Of a DNA stretch of 7,393 nucleotides, positions 1 through 6,377 are shown in pieces (position 1 is the stretch's first letter; every line of letters begins with the position of its first letter). The translations under genes were made by a program, and so were the position numbers. The stretch comes from Patescibacteria group bacterium UBA918 (GTDB lineage: Bacteria; Patescibacteriota; Minisyncoccia; Phycocordibacterales; UBA918). The stretch covers positions 99,897 to 107,289 of the forward strand of contig DBEA01000010.1 in the NCBI GenBank assembly GCA_002293845.1. Direction: 5' to 3'. Under the pieces are notes generated by a model. That model saw nothing but the letters and a program-made list of their open reading frames with translations, made no database searches and was not told where the DNA came from.

Positions 1-1
1 T

Positions 2-301
2 ATGACCAAAGAAGAAACGCTACGTTTAGGAGACCTATCTCGGATCAAAATGACAGACGCGGAAGCCGAAGCGTTCAAGTCCGAGATCGATTCGATCCTA
101 GCTTATGTGAGCGCGGTCGACGCACTGGTCGACAAAGGCGATCTATCCAAGGCACCAGGTCCGGTGTTCAATGTGTTTCGTGAGGATGCGGTCACGAACG
201 ATCCGGGTTCGTACACCCGTGACATCGTGCGGGCTTTTCCCGAAAAACACGGAGATTTTCTAAAGGTCAAGAAGATATTAAATCCCGACTCCACATCATG
301 A
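2..301 (+). CDS. gatC: Asp/Glu-tRNA amidotransferase subunit C
   Basis: GatC is the small scaffold subunit of the GatCAB amidotransferase, which converts mischarged Glu-tRNA(Gln) and/or Asp-tRNA(Asn) to the amidated forms in the cytoplasm. It wraps around GatA and stabilises it. The 99-residue product has the usual family length (about 95-100). It shows the N-terminal helical segment with a leucine/arginine pattern (LRLGDLSRIKMTD), the SILAYVSAVDAL helix, the NVFREDAVTN stretch typical of GatC, and a C-terminal FLKVKKIL end. The ATG at base 2 gives a complete N-terminus, but only one upstream base is visible, so the ribosome-binding context and any upstream gene cannot be judged. The TGA stop overlaps the gatA start (ATGA), which implies translational coupling. 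The identification is secure because gatA follows directly. Confidence 0.95.
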   Translation: MTKEETLRLGDLSRIKMTDAEAEAFKSEIDSILAYVSAVDALVDKGDLSKAPGPVFNVFREDAVTNDPGSYTRDIVRAFPEKHGDFLKVKKILNPDSTS

Positions 302-1707
302 CCATCAAAGAATTACGCGACAAATTCATATCGGGTACGTCCACTCCGATCGAAGCCTATGAAGCCGCAAGACGGGTGATCTCCGAAAAGGATGCGGAGG
401 TTCATGCATATCTTGAGGTTTACGACGATGCCGTCACCGCTGCCACAGATGCCACGAAGGCCTACGAAAGGGGCGACTTCGTTGATAAACCTTTGTTGGG
501 AGTTCCGATCGCTATCAAAAACAATATCTTGATCAAGGGTAAGAAAGTCACCGGCGGTTCCAAGATCCTGGAGAATTATATGGCTTCCTATGACGCTACG
601 ATCATAGAGAGACTCGAAGCCGCCGGGGCCCTGATCGTAGGTAGTACCAATCTGGATGAGTTCGCTATGGGTTCCTCGACCGAGAATTCAGCGTTCGGTC
701 CTACCAAGAATCCATTGGACCTCACTCGCGTACCCGGAGGCTCTTCCGGCGGATCGGCCGCCGCCGTCGCTATGTGCTCGGTACCGGCCGCCATCGGCAC
801 CGACACCGGCGGTTCCATCCGCCAGCCTGCCAGTTATTGCGGCCTGGTCGGTATGAAGCCGACTTATGGAGCTATTTCCCGTTACGGACTCATGGCCATG
901 GGTTCGAGCTTGGATCAGGCCGGGACCTTAACGAACAGCGTGGCCGATGCGGAGGTACTTTTCGGTGTCATGGCCGGCCGCGATCCTCGTGATATGACGA
1001 CCATCGGTCCGGACACGTATCCTGAGGTCAGCGTCAAAGAAACCTATAAGATAGGTGTGCCGCGGGATTTCCTAAAGTCGGGCATCGATGAAGACGTGAT
1101 GCAGGTTTTTGAAGAGAAATTGACTGAATTGCGCGCGGCTGGTCACGAGATCGTCGACATCGAACTACCACTTTTCGAGGCTGGACTAGCGTCCTACTAT
1201 ATCGTCATGCCAGCGGAGGTCTCTTCGAACCTGGCACGTTACGATGGTATTCGTTATGGAGTGCGCCAAGAAGGCCGAGATTTACTCGAGACGTATCTTA
1301 ATTCTCGCGCGGACGGCTTCGGTCGGGAAGCCAAAAGACGTATATTGCTCGGCACTTATGTATTGTCGTCCGGATATTTCGACGCCTACTACGGCAAGGC
1401 CGAAGCCGTCCGCGCCAAAATGCGCGCAGAACTCGGGGAAGTCTTTAAGAACGTTGACCTGGTCGTGACTCCGACCGCGCCCACACCAGCGTTTAAAATT
1501 GGAGAGAAAGAAGAGCCTCTGTCTATGTATCGCCAGGATATTTTCACCGTGCCCGTGAACCTAACGGGCGTGCCGGCCATTTCCATCCCTATGGGCAAGG
1601 TCGATCGGGAAGGATCGATGCTCCCAGTCGGCATCCAGTTCATCGCTCCTCACGCCGGCGAGCGGCGACTCTTCGATATCGGCAAGCGTGTGCATGATGC
1701 GGGCTAA
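298..1707 (+). CDS. gatA: Asp/Glu-tRNA amidotransferase subunit A (amidase)
   Basis: GatA is the glutaminase subunit of GatCAB. It hydrolyses glutamine and sends ammonia to GatB, where the Glu or Asp on the tRNA is amidated. The 469-residue protein belongs to the amidase-signature family and its Ser-cisSer-Lys triad is visible: Lys74 in PIAIKNN, the cis-Ser149 in the PGGSSGGSAAA loop, and the nucleophile Ser173 in TDTGGSIRQPA. The spacings (75 and 24 residues) match those known for characterised GatA. The SSLDQAGT segment of the active-site wall is also present. The C-terminus (RLFDIGKRVHDAG) ends a little earlier than in many homologues (about 480-490 residues), but nothing catalytic is lost. 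The ATG overlaps the gatC stop. No Shine-Dalgarno is seen, so initiation probably relies on coupling to gatC. gatB is not downstream, where it sits in many genomes, so it must be elsewhere. Confidence 0.97.
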   Translation: MTIKELRDKFISGTSTPIEAYEAARRVISEKDAEVHAYLEVYDDAVTAATDATKAYERGDFVDKPLLGVPIAIKNNILIKGKKVTGGSKILENYMASYDATIIERLEAAGALIVGSTNLDEFAMGSSTENSAFGPTKNPLDLTRVPGGSSGGSAAAVAMCSVPAAIGTDTGGSIRQPASYCGLVGMKPTYGAISRYGLMAMGSSLDQAGTLTNSVADAEVLFGVMAGRDPRDMTTIGPDTYPEVSVKETYKIGVPRDFLKSGIDEDVMQVFEEKLTELRAAGHEIVDIELPLFEAGLASYYIVMPAEVSSNLARYDGIRYGVRQEGRDLLETYLNSRADGFGREAKRRILLGTYVLSSGYFDAYYGKAEAVRAKMRAELGEVFKNVDLVVTPTAPTPAFKIGEKEEPLSMYRQDIFTVPVNLTGVPAISIPMGKVDREGSMLPVGIQFIAPHAGERRLFDIGKRVHDAG

Positions 1708-1737
1708 AATTACCCCATATTTACTATCCACACACCC

Positions 1738-1767
1738 TTAAAATATCCTGATTTGAAATGCTAAAAT
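1738..1767 (+). promoter_or_regulatory. Putative extended -10 promoter, possibly giving a leaderless mRNA
   Basis: The gap between gatA and the fibre gene contains TGCTAAAAT at 1759-1767, which fits an extended -10 element (TGnTATAAT) with one mismatch. A weak -35 candidate, TTAAAA, lies at 1738-1743 with an 18-base spacer. Transcription would start about 6-8 bases after the -10, around 1773-1775, which coincides with the ATG at 1774. There is no Shine-Dalgarno before that ATG, so a leaderless transcript is the simplest reading. The motif match is seen; promoter activity and leaderless translation are inferred. Confidence 0.5.
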
Positions 1768-1773
1768 TAGCAG

Positions 1774-4700
1774 ATGGATTATAAGTCCTATTCCTTTTTT
1801 CTGAAGGCTTCGTCAATGGTGTGCGTGCTGGTATTTATCTGCGGATTAGGCCTTTTATATAAACTTGAAAGTGAGAGAACCCCCCCTCTCTCTTCCGGTG
1901 GTACACAAAGTGCTACTGCGGCTGAGACCGCTCCTTGGTGGTGCGAGGTTAGAGCGCTGTTCTCTTGGCCTTGTGAAGACATTTTGGTAATGGACCGGGA
2001 ATCATCAAAGTTTTCTTTCGGGGACCAAACAGCCGCTGTCTTTAACTCTGCTAATTCTCTATGGTGCGATTTTCGCGACTGGCTATCTTGGCCTTGCGAA
2101 GACAGCATGGTTGATACCGTGACCCCAGCGCCACCTAGAGCGCCAACACCACCAGTAACTTCTGCGACCACCACTAATGCATTTAGTGAGTCACCTGTGC
2201 ACGTCAATAAAACTGAGCCCACCTATGTCACCAACGAATATGTCACTCGTCCGCTTGAGCGCGAAATATTACGCGAAGTAGTTATCAGAGATAACAACAT
2301 AGATACTAGCCACTTCATTACCAGGTCCGATTACGATGCTCAGGTAAACGCCCTCCTCACTTCCGTCGAAGGAAGTTCGTCGGGCGCCAGCAATGCCCTC
2401 AGCGAGCTATCTGACTCGTTAGCCACGTCTTTCACCACAGATGCACTGACTGTCTCTGGATCCGGCTCACTCTCTATCCTGTCCGTCGGTACTACCTCGG
2501 CTTATGATGTCTTCACTCTCGATGGCATGGCTTATCTCGCCCCATTATCTGCACCCACGACTACGACCAACCGTCTCTACAACTATAACGACAATCTCTA
2601 CTGGTCCGGAAACCCCGTAGTCGGCACCTTGGTGGGTAGCTGGACTTCCGACGGCACGCACGCTTGGCGACCAACCGGCAACGTCGGCATCGGCACCAGC
2701 TCGCCCTCGCACCTCTTCACCGTCGCCGGAGACACCAACCAAACCGGCGCTCTCCGCTTCAATGGCAACGCCGGTACCACCGGACAGATACTGCTCTCCA
2801 ACGGCTCCAGCGCCCCTACTTGGACCGCCACCTCTTCGCTCGGTCTCGGAGCTTCCTTCTTTGAGCAGGGAGGCAATTCCTTCGGCACCACCGCGACTTT
2901 GGGTACCAATGATGCCAACGATCTTGCGTTTGAGACGAGCGGCACGGCCAGGGTGACGATATTATCGAGCGGCAACGTCGGTATCGGGACGACCACGCCG
3001 TGGGGCAAGCTCTCGATCAAGGGAAGCGGCACCGGCACCGGCCTTGCGTTCGCAGTGGCCGACAGTGCAGATACGCTGCGATTCAGCGTTCTCGATAATG
3101 GTAAGATAGGTATCGGCACGACGACGCCGCAGGCGAATCTGCACATCGTGCAAGGAGGAATCACAGACGCGATTTTGTCGATCGAACAAAACACGTCGGG
3201 AACGAATGACTCCTTATTGAGATTCATCATACCCACCACTGCGAACACGTGGGTCATGGGAACCGATAACTCCGATTCGGATAAGTTCAAGATCGCGAGA
3301 AATACGGTATTCGACGGGACGCGCGAGTACTGGACTATGGACACCTCCGGCAACGTCGGCATCGGGACGACAACGCCAGGAAATAAACTGGTGGTGTCTG
3401 GCTCAGCTTTTAGTGCCACTACCGGAGGTGACCTGTTTGTTACAGGGTCAAATGTTGACGGGGCGGGTCTTACTGTAGATTCGTCTGCAACAGGAGGTAG
3501 ACGTTATTCACTATTTTCGACGGCTGATGGTTCTGCAGCTGGAGGAGGGAAGTTTTCTATCTTTGACAATACAGGAAATGGTCATCGTCTGGTCATAAAC
3601 AGCACCGGCAACGTCGGCATCGGTACTACATCGCCGAGTGCACGTCTGCATGTATATGGAACGAGCGGTACTATCCGCTCCGATTCGGCGGCGTCGGTCA
3701 ATGTTGCCACTGACGTGCTCATCGCCAACAACATCAGCGATAGTTATCGAGACTATGGCGCTAAACTACAAGTACAACGCGACGGTTCTCTCGGGCAAGG
3801 CTGGAACTTCATAGTTACGAATACAGTGGGAACTATTGCTGAAGCAATGCGCATTACGCCTTCTGGCAACGTCGGCATCGGGACGACGAGTCCAAGTGGT
3901 AAATTGCACATTGTTGATGGCGGTACGTCGGGAGAGACAACATTGCAATTGAATGGGCGGTTCAAGTTTATGGGTGATGGGGCGATGCGCTGGGGTGCTG
4001 CTGCTGACTATGGGGTGTTGTCTTGGGACACTGGTAAAGCGATTGTATCTGCTGCAAGTGGTAAGTCGCTATCTTTTGGCGCAAATGGGTCTTTCGACAA
4101 GATGTGGATAGATGCAACAACCGGCAACGTCGGCATCGGGACGACGAGTCCTACTTCAAAACTTTCAATAACTCAATCCGCGCAGACCGCTGCCGGTGGT
4201 TTCCGTATTGCCACATCGGACAACGCCGATTTTAGGGCAATGTACATGGATAGTGCGGGAGTATTTTCTTTCTATGGCGGTGACTCGGCGGGTACTCTAA
4301 ATACCGCTACCTTGAACGCCGCCGGTGAATGGACCAATGCTTCCGATCGCGCATACAAGGAAAGAATCGAGGATCTTTCTTATGGACTTGATGCCGTGAT
4401 GTTGCTTCAGCCTCGGTCATACGTCATGCGCGGTACAAATCAAGAACGTATTGGTTTTATCGCTCAAGAAGTAGAGTTGGTGCTTCCAGAATTAGTCTCT
4501 GGCGAGGAGGGCAAGAAAGGCATTTCATACGGCAACATGGCGGCTGTGATTGTGAAAGCCATACAGGATCTATATACCTTTGTTTTGAGCCAATTTAAGG
4601 CTCAGGAGCAGAATAACGAGGAACAGGAAGCTTCGATTGAGGCCCTTGAATCACGCATCAGAGAACTTGAAGCTAGACAGGGAATCAGTAGTCCTCTCGA

Positions 4701-5001
4701 AGAGGAGGAGGAAGAACCTGACGTCGATAATTCCGGCGTCAACGCTCCTATCGACCTTTGTCTAAACTTGGACGGTGACCAAACTGAACTACCAACAGGC
4801 TTTGTGATCAATGAAGAAAGTGGGGAATGTTTGGAAGGCGAACCAACTGACGAAGACGCGGAACCAGTCGACGTCACTCCAGTTCCTATCCTCGGCTGTA
4901 CCGATGAAGAGGCGCTAAACTATGACATCGCCGCGCTCGAAGATGATGGCAGTTGTGATTATGAGGTGGTGGAAACCACTCCGGAAATCACCGCCGAGTA
5001 A
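1774..5001 (+). CDS. Membrane-anchored tail-fibre-like surface protein with S74 chaperone domain
   Basis: Predicted trimeric surface fibre of 1075 residues. Residues 9-30 form a hydrophobic signal anchor. Two W-C-x9-C motifs follow (C57/C67 and C98/C108), then a Pro/Thr-rich stretch (117-135). The shaft (about 220-850) is rich in Gly, Thr and Ser and carries seven GNVGIGTT-type repeats, as in phage tail fibres and CPR surface proteins. Residues 856-938 match the peptidase S74 intramolecular chaperone (ASDRAYKERI, GFIAQEVELVLPELV, YGNMAAVIVKAIQ). By family analogy it drives trimerisation and then self-cleaves before Ser857, with Lys862 as the likely partner. Unusually, 137 residues follow: a coiled coil (about 938-969), a six-Glu run, a CLNLDG...C module (C996/C1019) and a GCTDEEALNYD...DDGSC motif (1041-1061), probably metal-binding. 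No cysteine lies between C108 and C996. Localisation and an attachment role are inferred. A prophage fibre is an alternative, but no phage genes are nearby. Confidence 0.9.
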   Translation: MDYKSYSFFLKASSMVCVLVFICGLGLLYKLESERTPPLSSGGTQSATAAETAPWWCEVRALFSWPCEDILVMDRESSKFSFGDQTAAVFNSANSLWCDFRDWLSWPCEDSMVDTVTPAPPRAPTPPVTSATTTNAFSESPVHVNKTEPTYVTNEYVTRPLEREILREVVIRDNNIDTSHFITRSDYDAQVNALLTSVEGSSSGASNALSELSDSLATSFTTDALTVSGSGSLSILSVGTTSAYDVFTLDGMAYLAPLSAPTTTTNRLYNYNDNLYWSGNPVVGTLVGSWTSDGTHAWRPTGNVGIGTSSPSHLFTVAGDTNQTGALRFNGNAGTTGQILLSNGSSAPTWTATSSLGLGASFFEQGGNSFGTTATLGTNDANDLAFETSGTARVTILSSGNVGIGTTTPWGKLSIKGSGTGTGLAFAVADSADTLRFSVLDNGKIGIGTTTPQANLHIVQGGITDAILSIEQNTSGTNDSLLRFIIPTTANTWVMGTDNSDSDKFKIARNTVFDGTREYWTMDTSGNVGIGTTTPGNKLVVSGSAFSATTGGDLFVTGSNVDGAGLTVDSSATGGRRYSLFSTADGSAAGGGKFSIFDNTGNGHRLVINSTGNVGIGTTSPSARLHVYGTSGTIRSDSAASVNVATDVLIANNISDSYRDYGAKLQVQRDGSLGQGWNFIVTNTVGTIAEAMRITPSGNVGIGTTSPSGKLHIVDGGTSGETTLQLNGRFKFMGDGAMRWGAAADYGVLSWDTGKAIVSAASGKSLSFGANGSFDKMWIDATTGNVGIGTTSPTSKLSITQSAQTAAGGFRIATSDNADFRAMYMDSAGVFSFYGGDSAGTLNTATLNAAGEWTNASDRAYKERIEDLSYGLDAVMLLQPRSYVMRGTNQERIGFIAQEVELVLPELVSGEEGKKGISYGNMAAVIVKAIQDLYTFVLSQFKAQEQNNEEQEASIEALESRIRELEARQGISSPLEEEEEEPDVDNSGVNAPIDLCLNLDGDQTELPTGFVINEESGECLEGEPTDEDAEPVDVTPVPILGCTDEEALNYDIAALEDDGSCDYEVVETTPEITAE
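1936..2103 (+). repeat. Two-copy W-C-x9-C repeat near the fibre N-terminus
   Basis: Bases 1936-1980 and 2059-2103 encode two copies of a 15-residue motif, WWCEVRALFSWPCED and LWCDFRDWLSWPCED, offset by 123 bases (41 residues). The shared pattern is W-C-[ED]-x-R-x3-S-W-P-C-E-D. The DNA is also alike at the 3' ends: tcttggccttg, one variable base, then gaagac. The linker between the copies does not look duplicated. Two cysteines per copy suggest a small disulfide loop just outside the membrane. I do not recognise the motif as a named domain. Confidence 0.8.
2677..4151 (+). repeat. Seven GNVGIGTT-type repeats in the fibre shaft
   Basis: Repeats begin at 2677, 2971, 3100, 3349, 3607, 3865 and 4123, giving intervals of 98, 43, 83, 86, 86 and 86 residues. 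Six read GNVGIGT; the third is diverged (GKIGIGT). The core ggcaacgtcggcatcgg is identical in five copies (1, 4, 5, 6 and 7) and differs by one base in copy 2. Copies 6 and 7 are identical over 29 bases (3865-3893 and 4123-4151). The sequences between the repeats are not alike, so the element is a conserved joint between variable beta-rich modules. Confidence 0.93.
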
Positions 5002-5014
5002 TAAAATCCTTCAC

Positions 5015-6349
5015 ATGCCCGTATCACGAATAGTCATTAAAAAGCCCAAAAAGACACAAAGTAGTGATATTTCAAGCGGCAAACATCGTGATACGGAAAA
5101 GTCTGTCAGTGATCAATTAGAGCGAGCGGCGGAGTTTTGTCCTTATTGTGAATCAAGGGATTTTGTCCGGAGAGGGGTCAGAAAAAATAAACATCAGGAA
5201 GTGCAACTTTATATTTGTCGTCACCTTTCATGTGGTCGTACCTTCACCTCGCGTACCATAAAAGGCAAGCAGTTTCCGTGGCCAGTGGTACTTGATGCTA
5301 TTAGCTATCACAACCTTGGCTATACTTTCCCGCAAGTGTCTCAGATTCTTGAAACTAAACTCGGTTTTTCACCATCGGTGGAGACTGTCGCTTCTTGGTA
5401 TGAGCAATATAAACCGCTTTGTCGTTTTGAAAGATTGCGGCCATATGCCATGAAGATATTGGCCGCTTGGCGCAGCCACGCGGCCAAGCGGGCGAAAGGA
5501 AGCCCAAATGGCATTGCTGATAAGTTTGATATGGTCGAGACCATCACCTTGGCTCATCGACAACTCTATCGTTTTCGTTATCATCGACCAAAGTTGGTGT
5601 TGGCACTCGAAGAGTATAAAAACCGAAATTTTGGCCGGCTGATGGAATACCTGGACGCTATTTCTACGGAAACGCCTCATCAGTACTTTCAAGACGGAGC
5701 GAGGATGAGTGAGATAAAAAGCAAGTTTGATAAAACAGACATGATAATCAGGGGTAAGACCAATTTTGCAAATCAGTTTACTAAATTTATTTTACAAGGT
5801 GTTCCACATAATAAAGACCGTCACGAAGTTCTTCAGCGATTTTTAATAGCCAATGATAGTGTGACTGTGGCTACCGAGGTGCCCGTATTTATTCGAAGGG
5901 AAGACGTCACCCATATGGAGCAGGTCTTGAAATTTAGAGTGACTGGACATCCTAATGTCGACGCTCCAAACACCGAGACTGATAAGGATATTGGTCTAGT
6001 GTCTATTAAGGGTCATAAACGCCCCGTGCCATTTCCGTCATTACTTACAGGCCACATCGATATAGTTCAGGTTAGAAATGGCATTGTTCATATTCTTGAT
6101 TATAAGCCTAATGCTGATAAGGAGAAACCGATTGAACAGCTTACCTGGTACGCACTCGCCTTGTCGCGTTTAACCGGACTGAGGCTGTTTGAGTTTAAGT
6201 GCGCGTGGTTTGATGAAAATAATTACTTCGAGTTTTATCCTTTGCACGTGGTGAAGAAAATGGATAGAAAACGCGTCAAGAAAGTGCGATATCGGGATGG
6301 AAAGGTGGCTAGTATTCCCCGCGCGAACGAACTACACATTATTAGGTGA
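5015..6349 (+). CDS. Zinc-ribbon/HTH protein fused to PD-(D/E)XK nuclease
   Basis: Predicted 444-residue DNA-acting protein. The N-terminus is basic. Residues 42-73 form a zinc ribbon (CPYC ... ICRHLSC: C42, C45, C68, C73) of the type found at the start of transposases. Residues 88-133 resemble a transposase helix-turn-helix (YHNLGYTFPQVSQIL, then SVETVASWYEQY). A helical middle contains HRQLYRFRYHRPKL. The C-terminal part has RecB/Cas4-like PD-(D/E)XK nuclease motifs: His270, Glu288, GHID with Asp349, LDYK with Asp362 and Lys364, and QLTWYA with Gln375 and Tyr379. These suggest metal-dependent DNA cleavage. No DDE transposase core or helicase motif is visible. I chose the ATG at 5015 because it follows the fibre stop by 13 bases; an in-frame ATG at 4922 would overlap the fibre gene and add an unstructured-looking segment. 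No Shine-Dalgarno is present, so it may be translated from the fibre transcript. The biological role is unknown: defence, DNA uptake and mobile-element functions are all possible. Confidence 0.88.
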   Translation: MPVSRIVIKKPKKTQSSDISSGKHRDTEKSVSDQLERAAEFCPYCESRDFVRRGVRKNKHQEVQLYICRHLSCGRTFTSRTIKGKQFPWPVVLDAISYHNLGYTFPQVSQILETKLGFSPSVETVASWYEQYKPLCRFERLRPYAMKILAAWRSHAAKRAKGSPNGIADKFDMVETITLAHRQLYRFRYHRPKLVLALEEYKNRNFGRLMEYLDAISTETPHQYFQDGARMSEIKSKFDKTDMIIRGKTNFANQFTKFILQGVPHNKDRHEVLQRFLIANDSVTVATEVPVFIRREDVTHMEQVLKFRVTGHPNVDAPNTETDKDIGLVSIKGHKRPVPFPSLLTGHIDIVQVRNGIVHILDYKPNADKEKPIEQLTWYALALSRLTGLRLFEFKCAWFDENNYFEFYPLHVVKKMDRKRVKKVRYRDGKVASIPRANELHIIR

Positions 6350-6377
6350 CCTTACATGTCACGCTTGTTATTGAAGT

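Noticed and set aside
1701..1716. Possible terminator after gatA (ggg ... cccc around the stop codon).
   Set aside because: Only a three- to four-base stem with no following T-run, so gatA read-through into the fibre gene cannot be excluded.
2598..3419. A 273-codon open frame on the minus strand inside the fibre gene.
   Set aside because: Its repeated VVVPxPTLP words are the reverse complement of the GNVGIGTT repeats. The openness follows from the repeat codons, and the plus-strand gene accounts for the region.
1774..5001. A prophage remnant, suggested by the tail-fibre domains.
   Set aside because: No capsid, portal, terminase, tail or integrase genes flank it, and the protein begins with a membrane anchor, which phage fibres lack.
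4922..5014. In-frame upstream ATG that would lengthen the nuclease protein by 31 residues.
   Set aside because: It would overlap the fibre gene's conserved terminal motif by 80 bases and adds a segment with no domain character. The ATG at 5015, just after the fibre stop, is simpler.
5138..5420. An insertion-sequence transposase, suggested by the zinc ribbon and helix-turn-helix.
   Set aside because: No DDE or HUH catalytic core follows, no terminal inverted repeats or target duplication are seen around the gene, and the C-terminal half carries PD-(D/E)XK motifs instead.
6346..6362. Inverted repeat GTGAC-cttacat-GTCAC between the nuclease and bundle genes.
   Set aside because: Only five base pairs, overlapping the nuclease stop codon and with no T-run. 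It is too weak to call a terminator or operator.
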